The notes beneath the pieces were generated by a model. That model saw only the letters and a program-made list of their open reading frames with translations. It did no database searches and was not told the DNA's origin. Positions 1 to 8,419 of a DNA stretch of 64,000 nucleotides are shown in pieces. The position numbers were made by a program, and so were the translations under genes. This stretch comes from Candidatus Opimibacter skivensis (GTDB taxonomy: Bacteria; Bacteroidota; Bacteroidia; Chitinophagales; Saprospiraceae): the NCBI GenBank assembly GCA_016721905.1, contig JADKHH010000003.1:1-64000 (forward strand), read 5' to 3'. Each line of letters opens with the position of its first letter. Within the stretch, counting starts at the first letter, position 1.

Positions 1-5
1 TTACT

Positions 6-1595
6 ATGATCATTACCATACTCCTCTCATTTTTCCTCCACCTATTTGGCCTAACCACACCAGCCGAGCCCACCGAACGCTGGCTCATTGAGCTGAAATC
101 ACCAGGCAATGAATGCCTGGAATCGTGGTGGATCGAAAATGGCCTGGCCAACACCACCTTTCTAAAAAGGAAACTTCCGATAGATAACTGGTGGGTCGTT
201 GAAATTCCTGCTGGTCTGTCGCCTTCTTTGCAAATGAGCCCATGTTTATCGGGTATCGTCGAGGACCAGAAAATCGAATGGCGCAAATCACCCAATGATC
301 CCGTCTACATCAACCAACGTGACATGAACCTGATCGGCATGACCAAAGCCTGGGATATCACCACCGGCGGAGTCACAGCGCAAGGCGATACGATAGTCGT
401 GGCTTTGGTGGACAACGGCTATGATACGGATCACGAGGACCTGGTCAAGAATATCTGGATCAACCACCTTGAAATAGATAATGACGGTATCGACAATGAC
501 CTCAACGGATACATCGATGACAGGAGAGGGTACAATGTGTCAACACAGGATGATGCTCATCAGCAATTGACACATGGCACCTCTGTAGCAGGTATTGTAG
601 GCGCTAAAGGAAATAACGGAGTAGGCGTCAGTGGTGTCAACTGGAATGTAAAGCTCATGCTGGTCAGCGGCGCGGACTTCGAATCAGATGTCATCGAAGC
701 CTATCAGTATATCCTCGATATGCGCAATCTCTATACACAAACGGATGGTGCTAAAGGTGCCTTTGTAGTAGCCACAAATCTCTCAGGAGGAATCGACAGG
801 GCTTTTGCCGCCGATCACCCATTGTGGTGTGAAATGTATGACAAGCTTGGCGACAAGGGAATACTCAGCGTCGCCGCAGCACCTAATGAAAGTATCTCTG
901 TCGACGTAGATGGTGACATGCCCACCACGTGCTCATCTCCTTATTTGATGGCAGTGACCAATGTGGATATCACAGATGAGATTGCCGGAAATGCAGGTTA
1001 CGGAACCGAGAGCATCGATATCGGAGCACCAGGTCATGGCACGATTACCGCTGCACTTAATAATCTCTACAAAGAGTTTCCAGGCACGAGTTCAGCTGCC
1101 CCGCATGTCACAGGTGCTGTGGCCCTGATGTACAGCACCCCATGCGAAGCGTTCCTCGCAGACCTTGAATCAGATCCAGCCAAAGTAGCCCGCAGAGTGA
1201 GGGACATCATTTATACCACAGCTACCCCCAACAATTCCCTGAATGAAATCACAGTCACCGGGAAGAGGCTGCAGGTAGACGCTGCCATCAAGTCTACCAT
1301 TACGGATTGCGGAGCCTCTACAGAAAATACTATAAAAATCTTGTCAATACGACCCAATCCAGCTAATGATCAGGATGCAAAGGTCTATTTCGAAGTGACC
1401 GGCGATATTACAGAGGCCTTTTTTGAAATATTTGGATCAAACGGAGCCAAAAAGGCAGAGATTGAGGTTGATTATGAAGCCGTTGAATTGGGATACATCA
1501 CCCTGCATAGCCAAAGCCTTTTGCCAGGCGTTTATCTGGTGACGTTGCGCCTCGGAGATAAAAAAGTCACGCGTAAATGGGTCAAAGCCATTTAG
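6..1595 (+). CDS. Secreted S8 subtilisin-like serine peptidase with T9SS sorting domain
   Basis: This 529-residue protein starts with a hydrophobic signal sequence (about residues 1-18) and carries a subtilase domain. The triad is visible as Asp136 (VALVDNG), His190 (LTHGTSVAG) and Ser362 (GTSSAAPHV). The Asp motif reads DNG rather than the usual DTG or DSG. The last ~90 residues begin with a PNPAND motif and end in a basic strand (KKVTRKWVKAI), typical of type A T9SS C-terminal domains, so export through the outer membrane is expected. The ATG lies five bases from the window edge, so an upstream start cannot be excluded, although the signal peptide argues that this one is right. Substrate is unknown. 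Confidence 0.9.
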   Translation: MIITILLSFFLHLFGLTTPAEPTERWLIELKSPGNECLESWWIENGLANTTFLKRKLPIDNWWVVEIPAGLSPSLQMSPCLSGIVEDQKIEWRKSPNDPVYINQRDMNLIGMTKAWDITTGGVTAQGDTIVVALVDNGYDTDHEDLVKNIWINHLEIDNDGIDNDLNGYIDDRRGYNVSTQDDAHQQLTHGTSVAGIVGAKGNNGVGVSGVNWNVKLMLVSGADFESDVIEAYQYILDMRNLYTQTDGAKGAFVVATNLSGGIDRAFAADHPLWCEMYDKLGDKGILSVAAAPNESISVDVDGDMPTTCSSPYLMAVTNVDITDEIAGNAGYGTESIDIGAPGHGTITAALNNLYKEFPGTSSAAPHVTGAVALMYSTPCEAFLADLESDPAKVARRVRDIIYTTATPNNSLNEITVTGKRLQVDAAIKSTITDCGASTENTIKILSIRPNPANDQDAKVYFEVTGDITEAFFEIFGSNGAKKAEIEVDYEAVELGYITLHSQSLLPGVYLVTLRLGDKKVTRKWVKAI

Positions 1596-1674
1596 ATAGG
1601 GGGAATGAACTGATTATGAGCCTGATTACCAAAATTATCATTGGACAAGGGTTATAAAGTCAGAGATATAATTT

Positions 1675-1682
1675 TATCTTTG
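1675..1682 (+). promoter_or_regulatory. -7 promoter element of the tRNA-Arg gene
   Basis: TATCTTTG matches the Bacteroidota -7 consensus TAnnTTTG and lies 18 bp before the mature tRNA 5' end. I see no clear TTTG -33 element at the usual distance. Confidence 0.6.
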
Positions 1683-1700
1683 CGCTCCATTTAAGGATTC

Positions 1701-1774
1701 GGCTTCGTAGCTTAATTGGATAGAGCACCTGACTACGGATCAGGAGGTTGAAGGTTCGACTCCTTCCGAAGTCA
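1701..1774 (+). tRNA. tRNA-Arg (anticodon ACG)
   Basis: A complete cloverleaf can be folded. The acceptor stem GGCTTCG pairs with CGAAGTC (one G-T pair), the anticodon stem CCTGA pairs with TCAGG around the loop CTACGGA, and the T-arm contains GGTTCGACTCC. The anticodon ACG at 1735-1737 reads CGN arginine codons and would need A34-to-inosine editing. The CCA end is not encoded: ACA follows the acceptor stem. Confidence 0.95.
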
Positions 1775-1836
1775 CACCTTTTTTAGGTAATTATTTGAGG
1801 TTTAGTTAATTATAAATTACAATAAAGCCAGATATC

Positions 1837-2091
1837 ATGGCCAGAGAGTGTCAATTGACCGGTAAGAAACCGATGGTAGGTAATAAGGTGTCTCATTCAA
1901 ACATGAAGAGCAAGCGGAGGTTTTTACCTAACCTGCAGAAGAAAAACTTCTTCATCCCTGAAACAGGACAGTGGGTTCAGATCAACGTCTCCACCCATGC
2001 CCTCAGGACGATAGACAAATTGGGTATCTACGATTACCTCAAGAGATTAAAAGCAGAAGGCGTCCACACCGGCGTCACGCTCAAGAAATAA
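1837..2091 (+). CDS. rpmB: 50S ribosomal protein L28 (bL28)
   Basis: This 84-residue protein opens with MARECQLTGKKPMVGNKVSHS, the typical bL28 N-terminus, and is rich in Lys and Arg. It is the first gene of a three-gene ribosomal cluster with rpmG (26-bp gap) and the bL38/DUF4295 gene (15-bp gap after rpmG). The leader is A/T-rich with no Shine-Dalgarno motif, as is usual in Bacteroidota. tRNA-Arg lies just upstream, so co-transcription from the promoter at 1675 is possible. Confidence 0.95.
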   Translation: MARECQLTGKKPMVGNKVSHSNMKSKRRFLPNLQKKNFFIPETGQWVQINVSTHALRTIDKLGIYDYLKRLKAEGVHTGVTLKK

Positions 2092-2117
2092 CAACAATAG
2101 CGCAATAGCACAGGAAC

Positions 2118-2306
2118 ATGGCAAAGAAGTCAAAAGGCAACAGGCATCAGATCATTCTGGAATGCACCGAGCATAAAGCAACCGGTCTCCCGGGTACATC
2201 ACGTTATGTAACCCAGAAGAACCGTAAGAATACCCCGGACCGTCTTGAACTCAAGAAGTTCAACCCGATCCTCAAGAAAGTAACTGTACACAAAGAAATC
2301 AAGTAA
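2118..2306 (+). CDS. rpmG: 50S ribosomal protein L33 (bL33)
   Basis: This 62-residue protein reads MAKKSKGNRHQIILECTEHK at its start and contains TSRYVTQKNRKNTPDRLELKK, the signature of bL33. Only one cysteine (in ILECTEHK) is present, so it is the zinc-free type. It sits in the L28-L33-bL38 order that is conserved in Bacteroidota. Confidence 0.95.
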   Translation: MAKKSKGNRHQIILECTEHKATGLPGTSRYVTQKNRKNTPDRLELKKFNPILKKVTVHKEIK

Positions 2307-2321
2307 TAAAATCCGCATTCA

Positions 2322-2495
2322 ATGGCAAAGGTTTCTAAAAACGCAAAGGTGGCCCAGCGGGCTGCAAACGTAGGATCCGGAAGGGATTTTGTCAAGGTGG
2401 TAAAACCCATCAAAGACCCCGTAACCGGCAAATACTCCTATAAGGAGGTGATGGTGCACAAGGACAAAGTGAAAGACTTTTTTGCTGAGAAGTAG
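2322..2495 (+). CDS. DUF4295 family small ribosomal protein (bL38)
   Basis: A 57-residue basic protein beginning MAKVSKNAKVAQR and ending KVKDFFAEK. DUF4295 proteins are found almost only in Bacteroidota, directly after L33. As far as I recall, a Flavobacterium ribosome structure showed this protein to be a large-subunit component named bL38. The frame is uninterrupted, starts 15 bp after the rpmG stop, and has the lysine-rich composition expected of a ribosomal protein. Identification is by position and sequence memory, not by search. Confidence 0.85.
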   Translation: MAKVSKNAKVAQRAANVGSGRDFVKVVKPIKDPVTGKYSYKEVMVHKDKVKDFFAEK

Positions 2496-2537
2496 CCAAA
2501 ACGGCATTTCACATCAAACAGGTTAGTAGCCATCTTT

Positions 2538-2589
2538 GATATCTGAAATGAAGAGCTTGATCGACATCAAACTCTGCGTTTCAGATATC
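2538..2589 (+). terminator. Long hairpin between the bL38 gene and ftsY
   Basis: GATATCTGAAA (2538-2548) pairs perfectly with TTTCAGATATC (2579-2589). Inside, AGAG/CTCT and TTGAT/ATCAA extend the stem around a CGAC loop. It is followed by the T-rich stretch TTCATTTTATA. It could terminate or attenuate the ribosomal-protein transcript before ftsY. The T tract is interrupted, so termination is less certain than the fold itself. Confidence 0.6.
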
Positions 2590-2615
2590 TTCATTTTATA
2601 CCTCACCGATCCGAC

Positions 2616-3582
2616 ATGAGTTTCTTTAAAAAATTCTTTTCCAAGGAAAAGGAACAGGAACTGGAGCAAGGCCTCGAAAAAACCAAATCCAGTCTATTCC
2701 AGAAAATATCCAAGGCAGTTGCCGGTAAGGCAAAGGTCGATGTCGAAGTGCTCGATGAACTCGAATCCGCACTGATCTCCAGTGATGTAGGTCTGGATAC
2801 CACCATCAAGATTATCGAACGTATCGAAGCAAGGGTAGCCCGCGATAAATACCTCAATGTCGCCGAACTCAATTCGATCCTCAAAGAAGAAATCTCCGGA
2901 CTGCTGACCGAAAATAATACGGTCGACCTGGAGGATTTTGTACTTCCCTGAAGGCAAGAAACCATACGTATTACTGGTTGTCGGTGTCAATGGCGTCGGC
3001 AAAACAACCACCATCGGTAAGCTGGCCTATCAATACAAGCAAAAAGGATATTCAGTACTCCTCGGAGCAGGGGATACCTTCAGGGCCGCCGCAGTAGATC
3101 AGCTCAAGGTATGGTCCGAAAGGGTAGGGTGCGCCTTTTTCAGCAAGGGCATGGACACCGATCCCGCAGCCGTTGCCTTTGAGGCAGTACAGGAAGGTAT
3201 CCGTTCGAATGCAGACGTAGTCATCATCGACACCGCTGGCCGCTTGCATACCAAGACCCACCTGATGCGTGAGCTGACCAAGATCCACAAATCCATAGAC
3301 AAATGCCTGCCGGGCGCCCCTCACGACGTCATGCTGGTATTGGATGCCACCACCGGTCAGAATGCATTCGAACAATGCAGACAATTTTCAGAAGCCACCG
3401 ATGTCACCATTCTAGCCCTGACCAAACTTGATGGAACCGCCAAAGGCGGCGTAGCCCTCGGCATCTCCGACCAGTTTAAGATCCCCATCCGCTTTATCGG
3501 CGTCGGCGAGCGCATCGATCAACTCCAGGTCTTCAATAAGAAAGCCTTCGTCGATTCCCTTTTCAAAGGTTCTGCCGAATAA
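2616..3582 (+). CDS. ftsY: Signal recognition particle receptor FtsY, frame split at CCC-TGA
   Basis: FtsY is the membrane-associated GTPase that docks SRP-ribosome complexes at the translocon. The first frame (2616-2951) encodes the helical N domain; the second, one base on, encodes the G domain with GVNGVGKTTT (P-loop), DTAGRLHTKTHL and TKLDGTAKGG. The 0 frame ends CTT CCC TGA (2943-2951). Reading on in the +1 frame after CCC restores LPEGKKPYVL, which is what FtsY homologues have at this junction. Together the parts give a normal short Bacteroidota FtsY of about 320 residues. As ftsY is essential, either the sequence has one extra base (CCC or TTTT run) or the ribosome shifts +1 at CCC-TGA. 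A separate start at TTG 2938 would lose the N domain. Confidence 0.85.
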
Positions 3583-3690
3583 ATAATCATCGTTGGGCTT
3601 AGGTTGACCTAAGTCCGCGTACGTCAAATCAAAGAAATCATGTTCAAGGCAACAATCTGTGCAGTCGTTTTCAACGACAGGTAATTGCAT

Positions 3691-3721
3691 AAAAAAAAGG
3701 TGGCTTCTCAAAACCACCTTT
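3691..3721 (-). terminator. Intrinsic terminator of the 3768-4121 gene
   Basis: AAAGGTGG (3696-3703) and CCACCTTT (3714-3721) form an 8-bp stem. On the minus strand the stem is followed by eight T residues (plus-strand A run 3691-3698), so it fits a terminator for the leftward gene. It may also stop ftsY transcripts. Confidence 0.8.
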
Positions 3722-3767
3722 CCAACAAAATTATCCAACCAAAAAATCTTTATAATCTGTTCAGCCC

Positions 3768-4121
3768 TTATTCAAGGACATCCCTGACAAATTTTATATT
3801 CACTTCATAAGGGGTCAGTTGCCTGGCCTGCTTAAACTTGACCTGCTTGTAGTTTAATCTCTCTTTAACGTGTGCACAAGCTGCTTCATTGTCGCCGGTC
3901 ACATCAAAAATGACCAGTTCATTTTGGGCATTGATCAGGAAGTGTAGAGTAACTTCTTCTGTATCAGACTCCATAAATTTCAGGGTCCCTTTCTTGACAA
4001 TACCTTCGATCTCTTTCTTGAGTTGATCGTTATTGACATGGCTGTCAGCCGTTGCTGCCAGAGGACCTGTTATCAGGAGTACTAGACTCAATATCAGGGT
4101 TAAAACGTTGGGTAGTTTCAT
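3768..4121 (-). CDS. Small secreted protein of unknown function
   Basis: I do not recognise this 117-residue protein beyond its general type. The start at 4121 (MKLPNVLTLILSLVLLITG) is preferred because it begins a clean signal peptide cleaved near ATADS; an in-frame extension to 4169 would put 16 odd residues in front. The mature part has a short helix (NNDQLKKEIEGIVKKG) and a beta-rich C-terminal half ending NIKFVRDVLE, the shape of many small TonB-C-like periplasmic proteins of Bacteroidota. It is a single-gene unit with its own terminator. Confidence 0.65.
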   Translation of the reverse strand: MKLPNVLTLILSLVLLITGPLAATADSHVNNDQLKKEIEGIVKKGTLKFMESDTEEVTLHFLINAQNELVIFDVTGDNEAACAHVKERLNYKQVKFKQARQLTPYEVNIKFVRDVLE

Positions 4122-4417
4122 CGGTTTAGTGGTTATTTTCATAATTGTCATAAAGACGACAAAAGGCATCCAACTGTTGCAGCCAGGATGTAAATAATCG
4201 GTTAAAAAAGGCAGAATATCTACGAAAAACCAATACGGACAGGTTATTCAAAACTTTGATTCGAATCATCTGCTGTACCCGTCAGTAAACCGTAATGCCT
4301 GATGAGCATATTATATTTCCGTTTGGTCTGCTGATAGGAGCATAGGCTACCCCATATACCTACATATTATTTATTTTTTGCTAATATTGAACCCACATTA
4401 GGGAACCTCCTCGATTT
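4122..4417. other. Divergent intergenic region
   Basis: About 295 bp, A/T-rich, between divergent genes. It must hold both promoters, but I see no perfect TAnnTTTG element. A short palindrome GATTCGAATC occurs near 4258-4267. No gene or RNA is evident. Confidence 0.5.
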
Positions 4418-5218
4418 ATGAATAAGATTTACACCTTTCTTGCACTTGCTGCGTCTACCTTCCTCCTGGTCTCTTTTTCTGCCAACCCACCTGATGGAAA
4501 AACGGGGGCTCCAGGTGACAGCCTCTGCTCTGAATGTCATACTCCGTCTAATGCACAGTTCAATGGATCGATTTCTGTTGAAGGTTTTCCTGCGGTAATA
4601 ACGCCGGGCGAAGATTATATCCTAACCGTCGTCAACCGGGATTCAGTAGGCAATGCCGTGCGAGGAGGATTTCAAATGACCATTCTTGGCCCTTTCAATA
4701 CAAAAGCTGGCGAGATGACTGACCATTCTGACAATTCAATAGTAACTCAGACTTTTAGCGGTCGGCAATATTTCGAACATAATCCTTCTGTCCTTTATCC
4801 GGATAGTAATGTCATCAAATGGACTGTTCAATGGAAAGCTCCGGAGACGGCCACCGCCGGAAGCCAAATAACTTATTATGTTGCCGGTAATATTGCTAAC
4901 GGTAACTTCCAAAGCACAGGAGACCGGATTGTCTCCACCAATGGCAAAGGCACAGTTGTCCTTTCTGCCACTGAAGACCTATCCCTACAAAAGCCTACCC
5001 TTTATCCTAACCCGGGATCAGATCGCATCAGTATTGTTCTTGCTGATGGGACGCTACCCGATGGTATAGGCATTTTCTATTCGCTCACCGGAACAAGAGC
5101 CGGGGAAGCCGAAATTCAGCATGGGCAAATGAATACACCTGATCTCGCATCAGGCGTATATGTTGTGGAAATCAGGCAAGGTGAGAAGTCTCATTTTGTC
5201 AGGTGGTCAAAAATCTGA
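4418..5218 (+). CDS. Choice-of-anchor V domain protein with CxxCH motif and T9SS sorting domain
   Basis: This 266-residue protein has a signal peptide (MNKIYTFLALAASTFLLVSF) followed by NPPDGKTGAPGDSLCSECH, the characteristic opening of the choice-of-anchor V (Reeler-like) domain. The CSECH motif is a potential c-type haem or metal site. A beta-sandwich region with GGFQMTIL and WTVQWKAP follows. A type A T9SS domain (YPNPGSD ... SGVYVVEI ... VRWSKI) ends the protein. It is a paralogue of the next gene, which shares the N-terminal domain. The function of the family is not established; a surface role is inferred from the sorting domain. Confidence 0.85.
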   Translation: MNKIYTFLALAASTFLLVSFSANPPDGKTGAPGDSLCSECHTPSNAQFNGSISVEGFPAVITPGEDYILTVVNRDSVGNAVRGGFQMTILGPFNTKAGEMTDHSDNSIVTQTFSGRQYFEHNPSVLYPDSNVIKWTVQWKAPETATAGSQITYYVAGNIANGNFQSTGDRIVSTNGKGTVVLSATEDLSLQKPTLYPNPGSDRISIVLADGTLPDGIGIFYSLTGTRAGEAEIQHGQMNTPDLASGVYVVEIRQGEKSHFVRWSKI

Positions 5219-5327
5219 TATCTTCGGCTAGGATTTATTTCTGTCTGCGTCTACCCTCTGGACCTTTTGTAATACAACCACACGGTATCGTGGTTATTAG
5301 TTATTTCACTTACTTCACAATTACATC

Positions 5328-8300
5328 ATGATGTCACGTATTTATTTACTCCTTCTGTGCCTGGTGAGCATGACCGTCCTCGTCTCCTATGATGACAATC
5401 CACCAGATGGTAAAACAGGTGCTCCAAATGAAGGCCTTTGCACAGATTGTCACTCGCTCGATGGGGGTACCCAGGATGGTAGCATCGTAGTAACCGGTTT
5501 TCCAACCGTCATCGAACCATCCACAGCTTATTTTTTGACCATTACTAACAGTAATCCAAATGGTGTGGCAGACATGGGAGGATTTCAGGTGACAATCCTT
5601 AACAGCAATAATGCAAAGGCAGGGAGCATGTCAGCTCCAGGTATGAATTCCGCCCTTCAATCCTCTGGCGGAAGACAATACTGGGAGCATCGTCCCGCCC
5701 TGGTATATCCCGGTGATAATATGCTTTCTTGGACAGTGACCTGGACATCACCAGCAGGTCCTCCAAATACCACGATCACATGTTATGCTGCAGGGAATGT
5801 AACAAATAATAATGGAGATAATGATGGTGACCTGGTGGTCACCTCCCAAACCTCAGGTTCCCTTTCCGGAGGCGGCGATCCACTGGAAGTGGAGATCGTC
5901 ATATTTACAGATGTATTATGCAACGGAGGTAATACAGGTAGCGCTACAGCCAGTGCCACCGGTGGTACCGTCCCATATAGCTACGCCTGGTCAAACGGAG
6001 GTAATACAGAGACAATCAATAATCTCGCAGAAGGAACGTATACAGTCACCGTGACAGATAATGATGGAACAACCGTCACCGCTTCAGTTACGATTTCAGA
6101 ACCGTCAGCGATTGTACTTCAAACACCTACCATAACTAACGTAAGCTGTTTTGGAGGAGCAAATGGTTCCATCCAGGCAAGCGCCACAGGGGGCGTTGCT
6201 CCTTATGACTATAGTTGGTCCAACGGATCTTCAGGTGCTTTTATCAATGGATTGACTGCCGGTAGCTATACAGTGACCGTGACCGATGATAACAACTGTA
6301 CCAAAGTGGCGACCTATCAGGTGACACAACCTGCAGACCTGGTCATTACATTAGTCAACCTGAGTGATGAATCTTGTTTTGGTGAAGATGATGGAGCGAT
6401 TACCATTATGATCAGTGGTGGTGTTACTCCTTATTTCGCTGAATGGTCAAATGGTTTTATCGGAACGACCATAACAGGTCTGACTCCCGATACATATTCA
6501 GTGACTGTCACAGATAATAATGATTGCACAAAGACAGCTTCGTATACAATCAATACGGGTGGTATCGTAAATGTCACCCTCCAGCAAATACAACACGTCA
6601 CGTGTAACGGAGGTAATGATGGCGCTATTACCGTGAGTGCCAGCGGCGGTGAAGCACCGTACACTTACTTATGGTCTAATGGTGGAAGCGGACCTACTAT
6701 CAGTTCACTCGCAGCAGGCAATTATTTAGTGACCGCTTCAGACAACAATGGTTGTGAAGTTGTCAAGCTATATGCGATTACACAGCCGGGACCTATCACA
6801 GTCACCATCACTCCATCCGGACAGAATCTCTGCGCCGGTGATAATCTGGTGGATCTGACAGCGGTCGCTACCGGTGAAAATCCACCATTTACTGGCTTAT
6901 GGTCAAATGGTGTTGTTGGCCTGACCAATAATGACCTGGGAGCTGGGACGTATTCAATCACTGTGACGGACGGTGCAGGTTGCACCGCATCTTCTTCATT
7001 TACAGTGACTGCACCACCACTACTCACGGTGTCTGTATTGACTACCGATGAGACTAGCGCAGGTGCTAATGATGGTACAGCAGAAGCTACTGCGTCAGGT
7101 GGCACACCCGGATATACATATCTGTGGAGCAACGGAAGCACTACTGATTCTATCGGAGGTTTAGCACCTGGAGTTTATTCAGTGACCATCTCTGATGGCA
7201 ATGGTTGCACAGCTACAGCGTCTGGTCAGGTAGATGCATTCGGATGTATATTGGATATAGACCTGGGACCTGATGTTACAATTTGTGAAGGTGATACAGT
7301 GATCCTTTCGTTGCCTGCGGGATTTGCATCCTATCTATGGAGTACAGGAGCAACTACTTCTGAAATTCAGGTAACACAGGGTGAATATTGCGTGACGGTG
7401 ACAGATGCCAATGGTTGCAATGATGTGGATTGTATCATCATCACCGAATCTGTTTTTCCTGTCATCACATGTCCTGTAGTCAACGAGTCCACTCCTGGAG
7501 CAAATGATGGAGCAATAGCTTGTGACAGCATTTCTGGAAGTATTCAATATCTGTGGAGCAATGGCTCAACAGCACCTTCCATCTCCGGCCTCGCACCGGG
7601 AACGTATTGTGTGACGATGACCAATGGCGATGGATGCACCTCATGAACAGTGCTTCTCAGTACAGCAAGGTAATTGCCAGTTAGTAGTGACTTCCATTTT
7701 GTCTGATGTACTGTGTGCTGGTGATACGACGGGTTCTATTTCCCTAAATGTAGAAAATGCTACAGCACCTGTTTCCTATACAGTGGTCAAATGGAGATAC
7801 AACGTCTACGATACTAAACCTTCCAGCAGGAGGCTATTCGGTAACTATAACAGATGGTGCCGGTTGTACAGCCACCCAGGCATTTACAATCAATGAACCT
7901 GCACGCTTAGCATCACATTGATACAATAATTGATATTAATGGTGTCTGAAGGGTCTATCAGGTCACGTCTCTGGAGGCAGAACCATACTACGTTTATAAA
8001 TGGACTTTGGATGGTGGAAGACATGTTACTATAGATTTGGAGTTTACTGATCTTGATATGCCTGGTATTTATCAATTGGATGTCACTGATCAAAATCAAT
8101 GTACATCAATATTGACGTTCTAGTTGAATGAGGTTTCCGTCAATCCAGGGCCTGGAGTTTAAATCACTGAAAGTCTATCCTGTTCCTACAGGCGATGTGC
8201 TTCATATCGATTCAGATCTCCAGATGACAGAGGTCACGATCATGGGTGTGGATGGACGTTTACTAAAACAATTTAAGAATCCTGCTTCCAACAATCTGCA

Positions 8301-8382
8301 AGTCGCAGATCTGGAACCGGGCTGGTATTTCCTACGCATGACAGATGGAGAATCCTGGTATGTAGCCCGGATGGTTAAATAG
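5328..8382 (+). pseudogene. Choice-of-anchor V / SprB-repeat surface protein, 3' part decayed
   Basis: Residues 1-180 repeat the signal peptide and anchor-V domain of the gene before (DNPPDGKTGAPNEGLCTDCH). Then come eight SprB-type repeats, each with a WSNG core and a (T/S)VTVTD strand followed by a Cys, as in the SprB gliding adhesin. The open frame stops at 7646. Repeat nine (WSNGDTTSTI, from 7784) and a type A sorting domain (SLKVYPVPTGD, to 8382) are still readable in other frames. Between 7630 and 8160 I count four frame changes (0 to +1, +2, 0, +1) and two in-frame stops (TGA 7947, TAG 8121). The intact protein would have had about 1010 residues. Without the sorting domain the 772-residue product should not be surface-anchored. 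Confidence 0.8.
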
Positions 8383-8393
8383 ATAAATAAAAT

Positions 8394-8419
8394 AAGGGGA
8401 GCAATTGCTTCCCTTTTTT
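8394..8419. terminator. Bidirectional terminator between convergent genes
   Basis: AAGGGGAGC (8394-8402) pairs with GCTTCCCTT (8407-8415) around AATT, with one G-T pair. A T run follows on the plus strand and an A/T-rich run on the other side. It overlaps the stop codon of the leftward glycosyltransferase gene. Confidence 0.8.

Noticed and set aside
2925..2951. prfB-type frameshift stimulator (Shine-Dalgarno three bases before the shift site)
   Set aside because: The only GGAGG is 11 bases before CCC, which is the wrong distance for the prfB mechanism.
2938..3582. Separate gene for an FtsY G domain starting at TTG 2938
   Set aside because: The N domain lies directly before it in the adjacent frame, and the join restores a conserved sequence; one split ftsY is the simpler reading.
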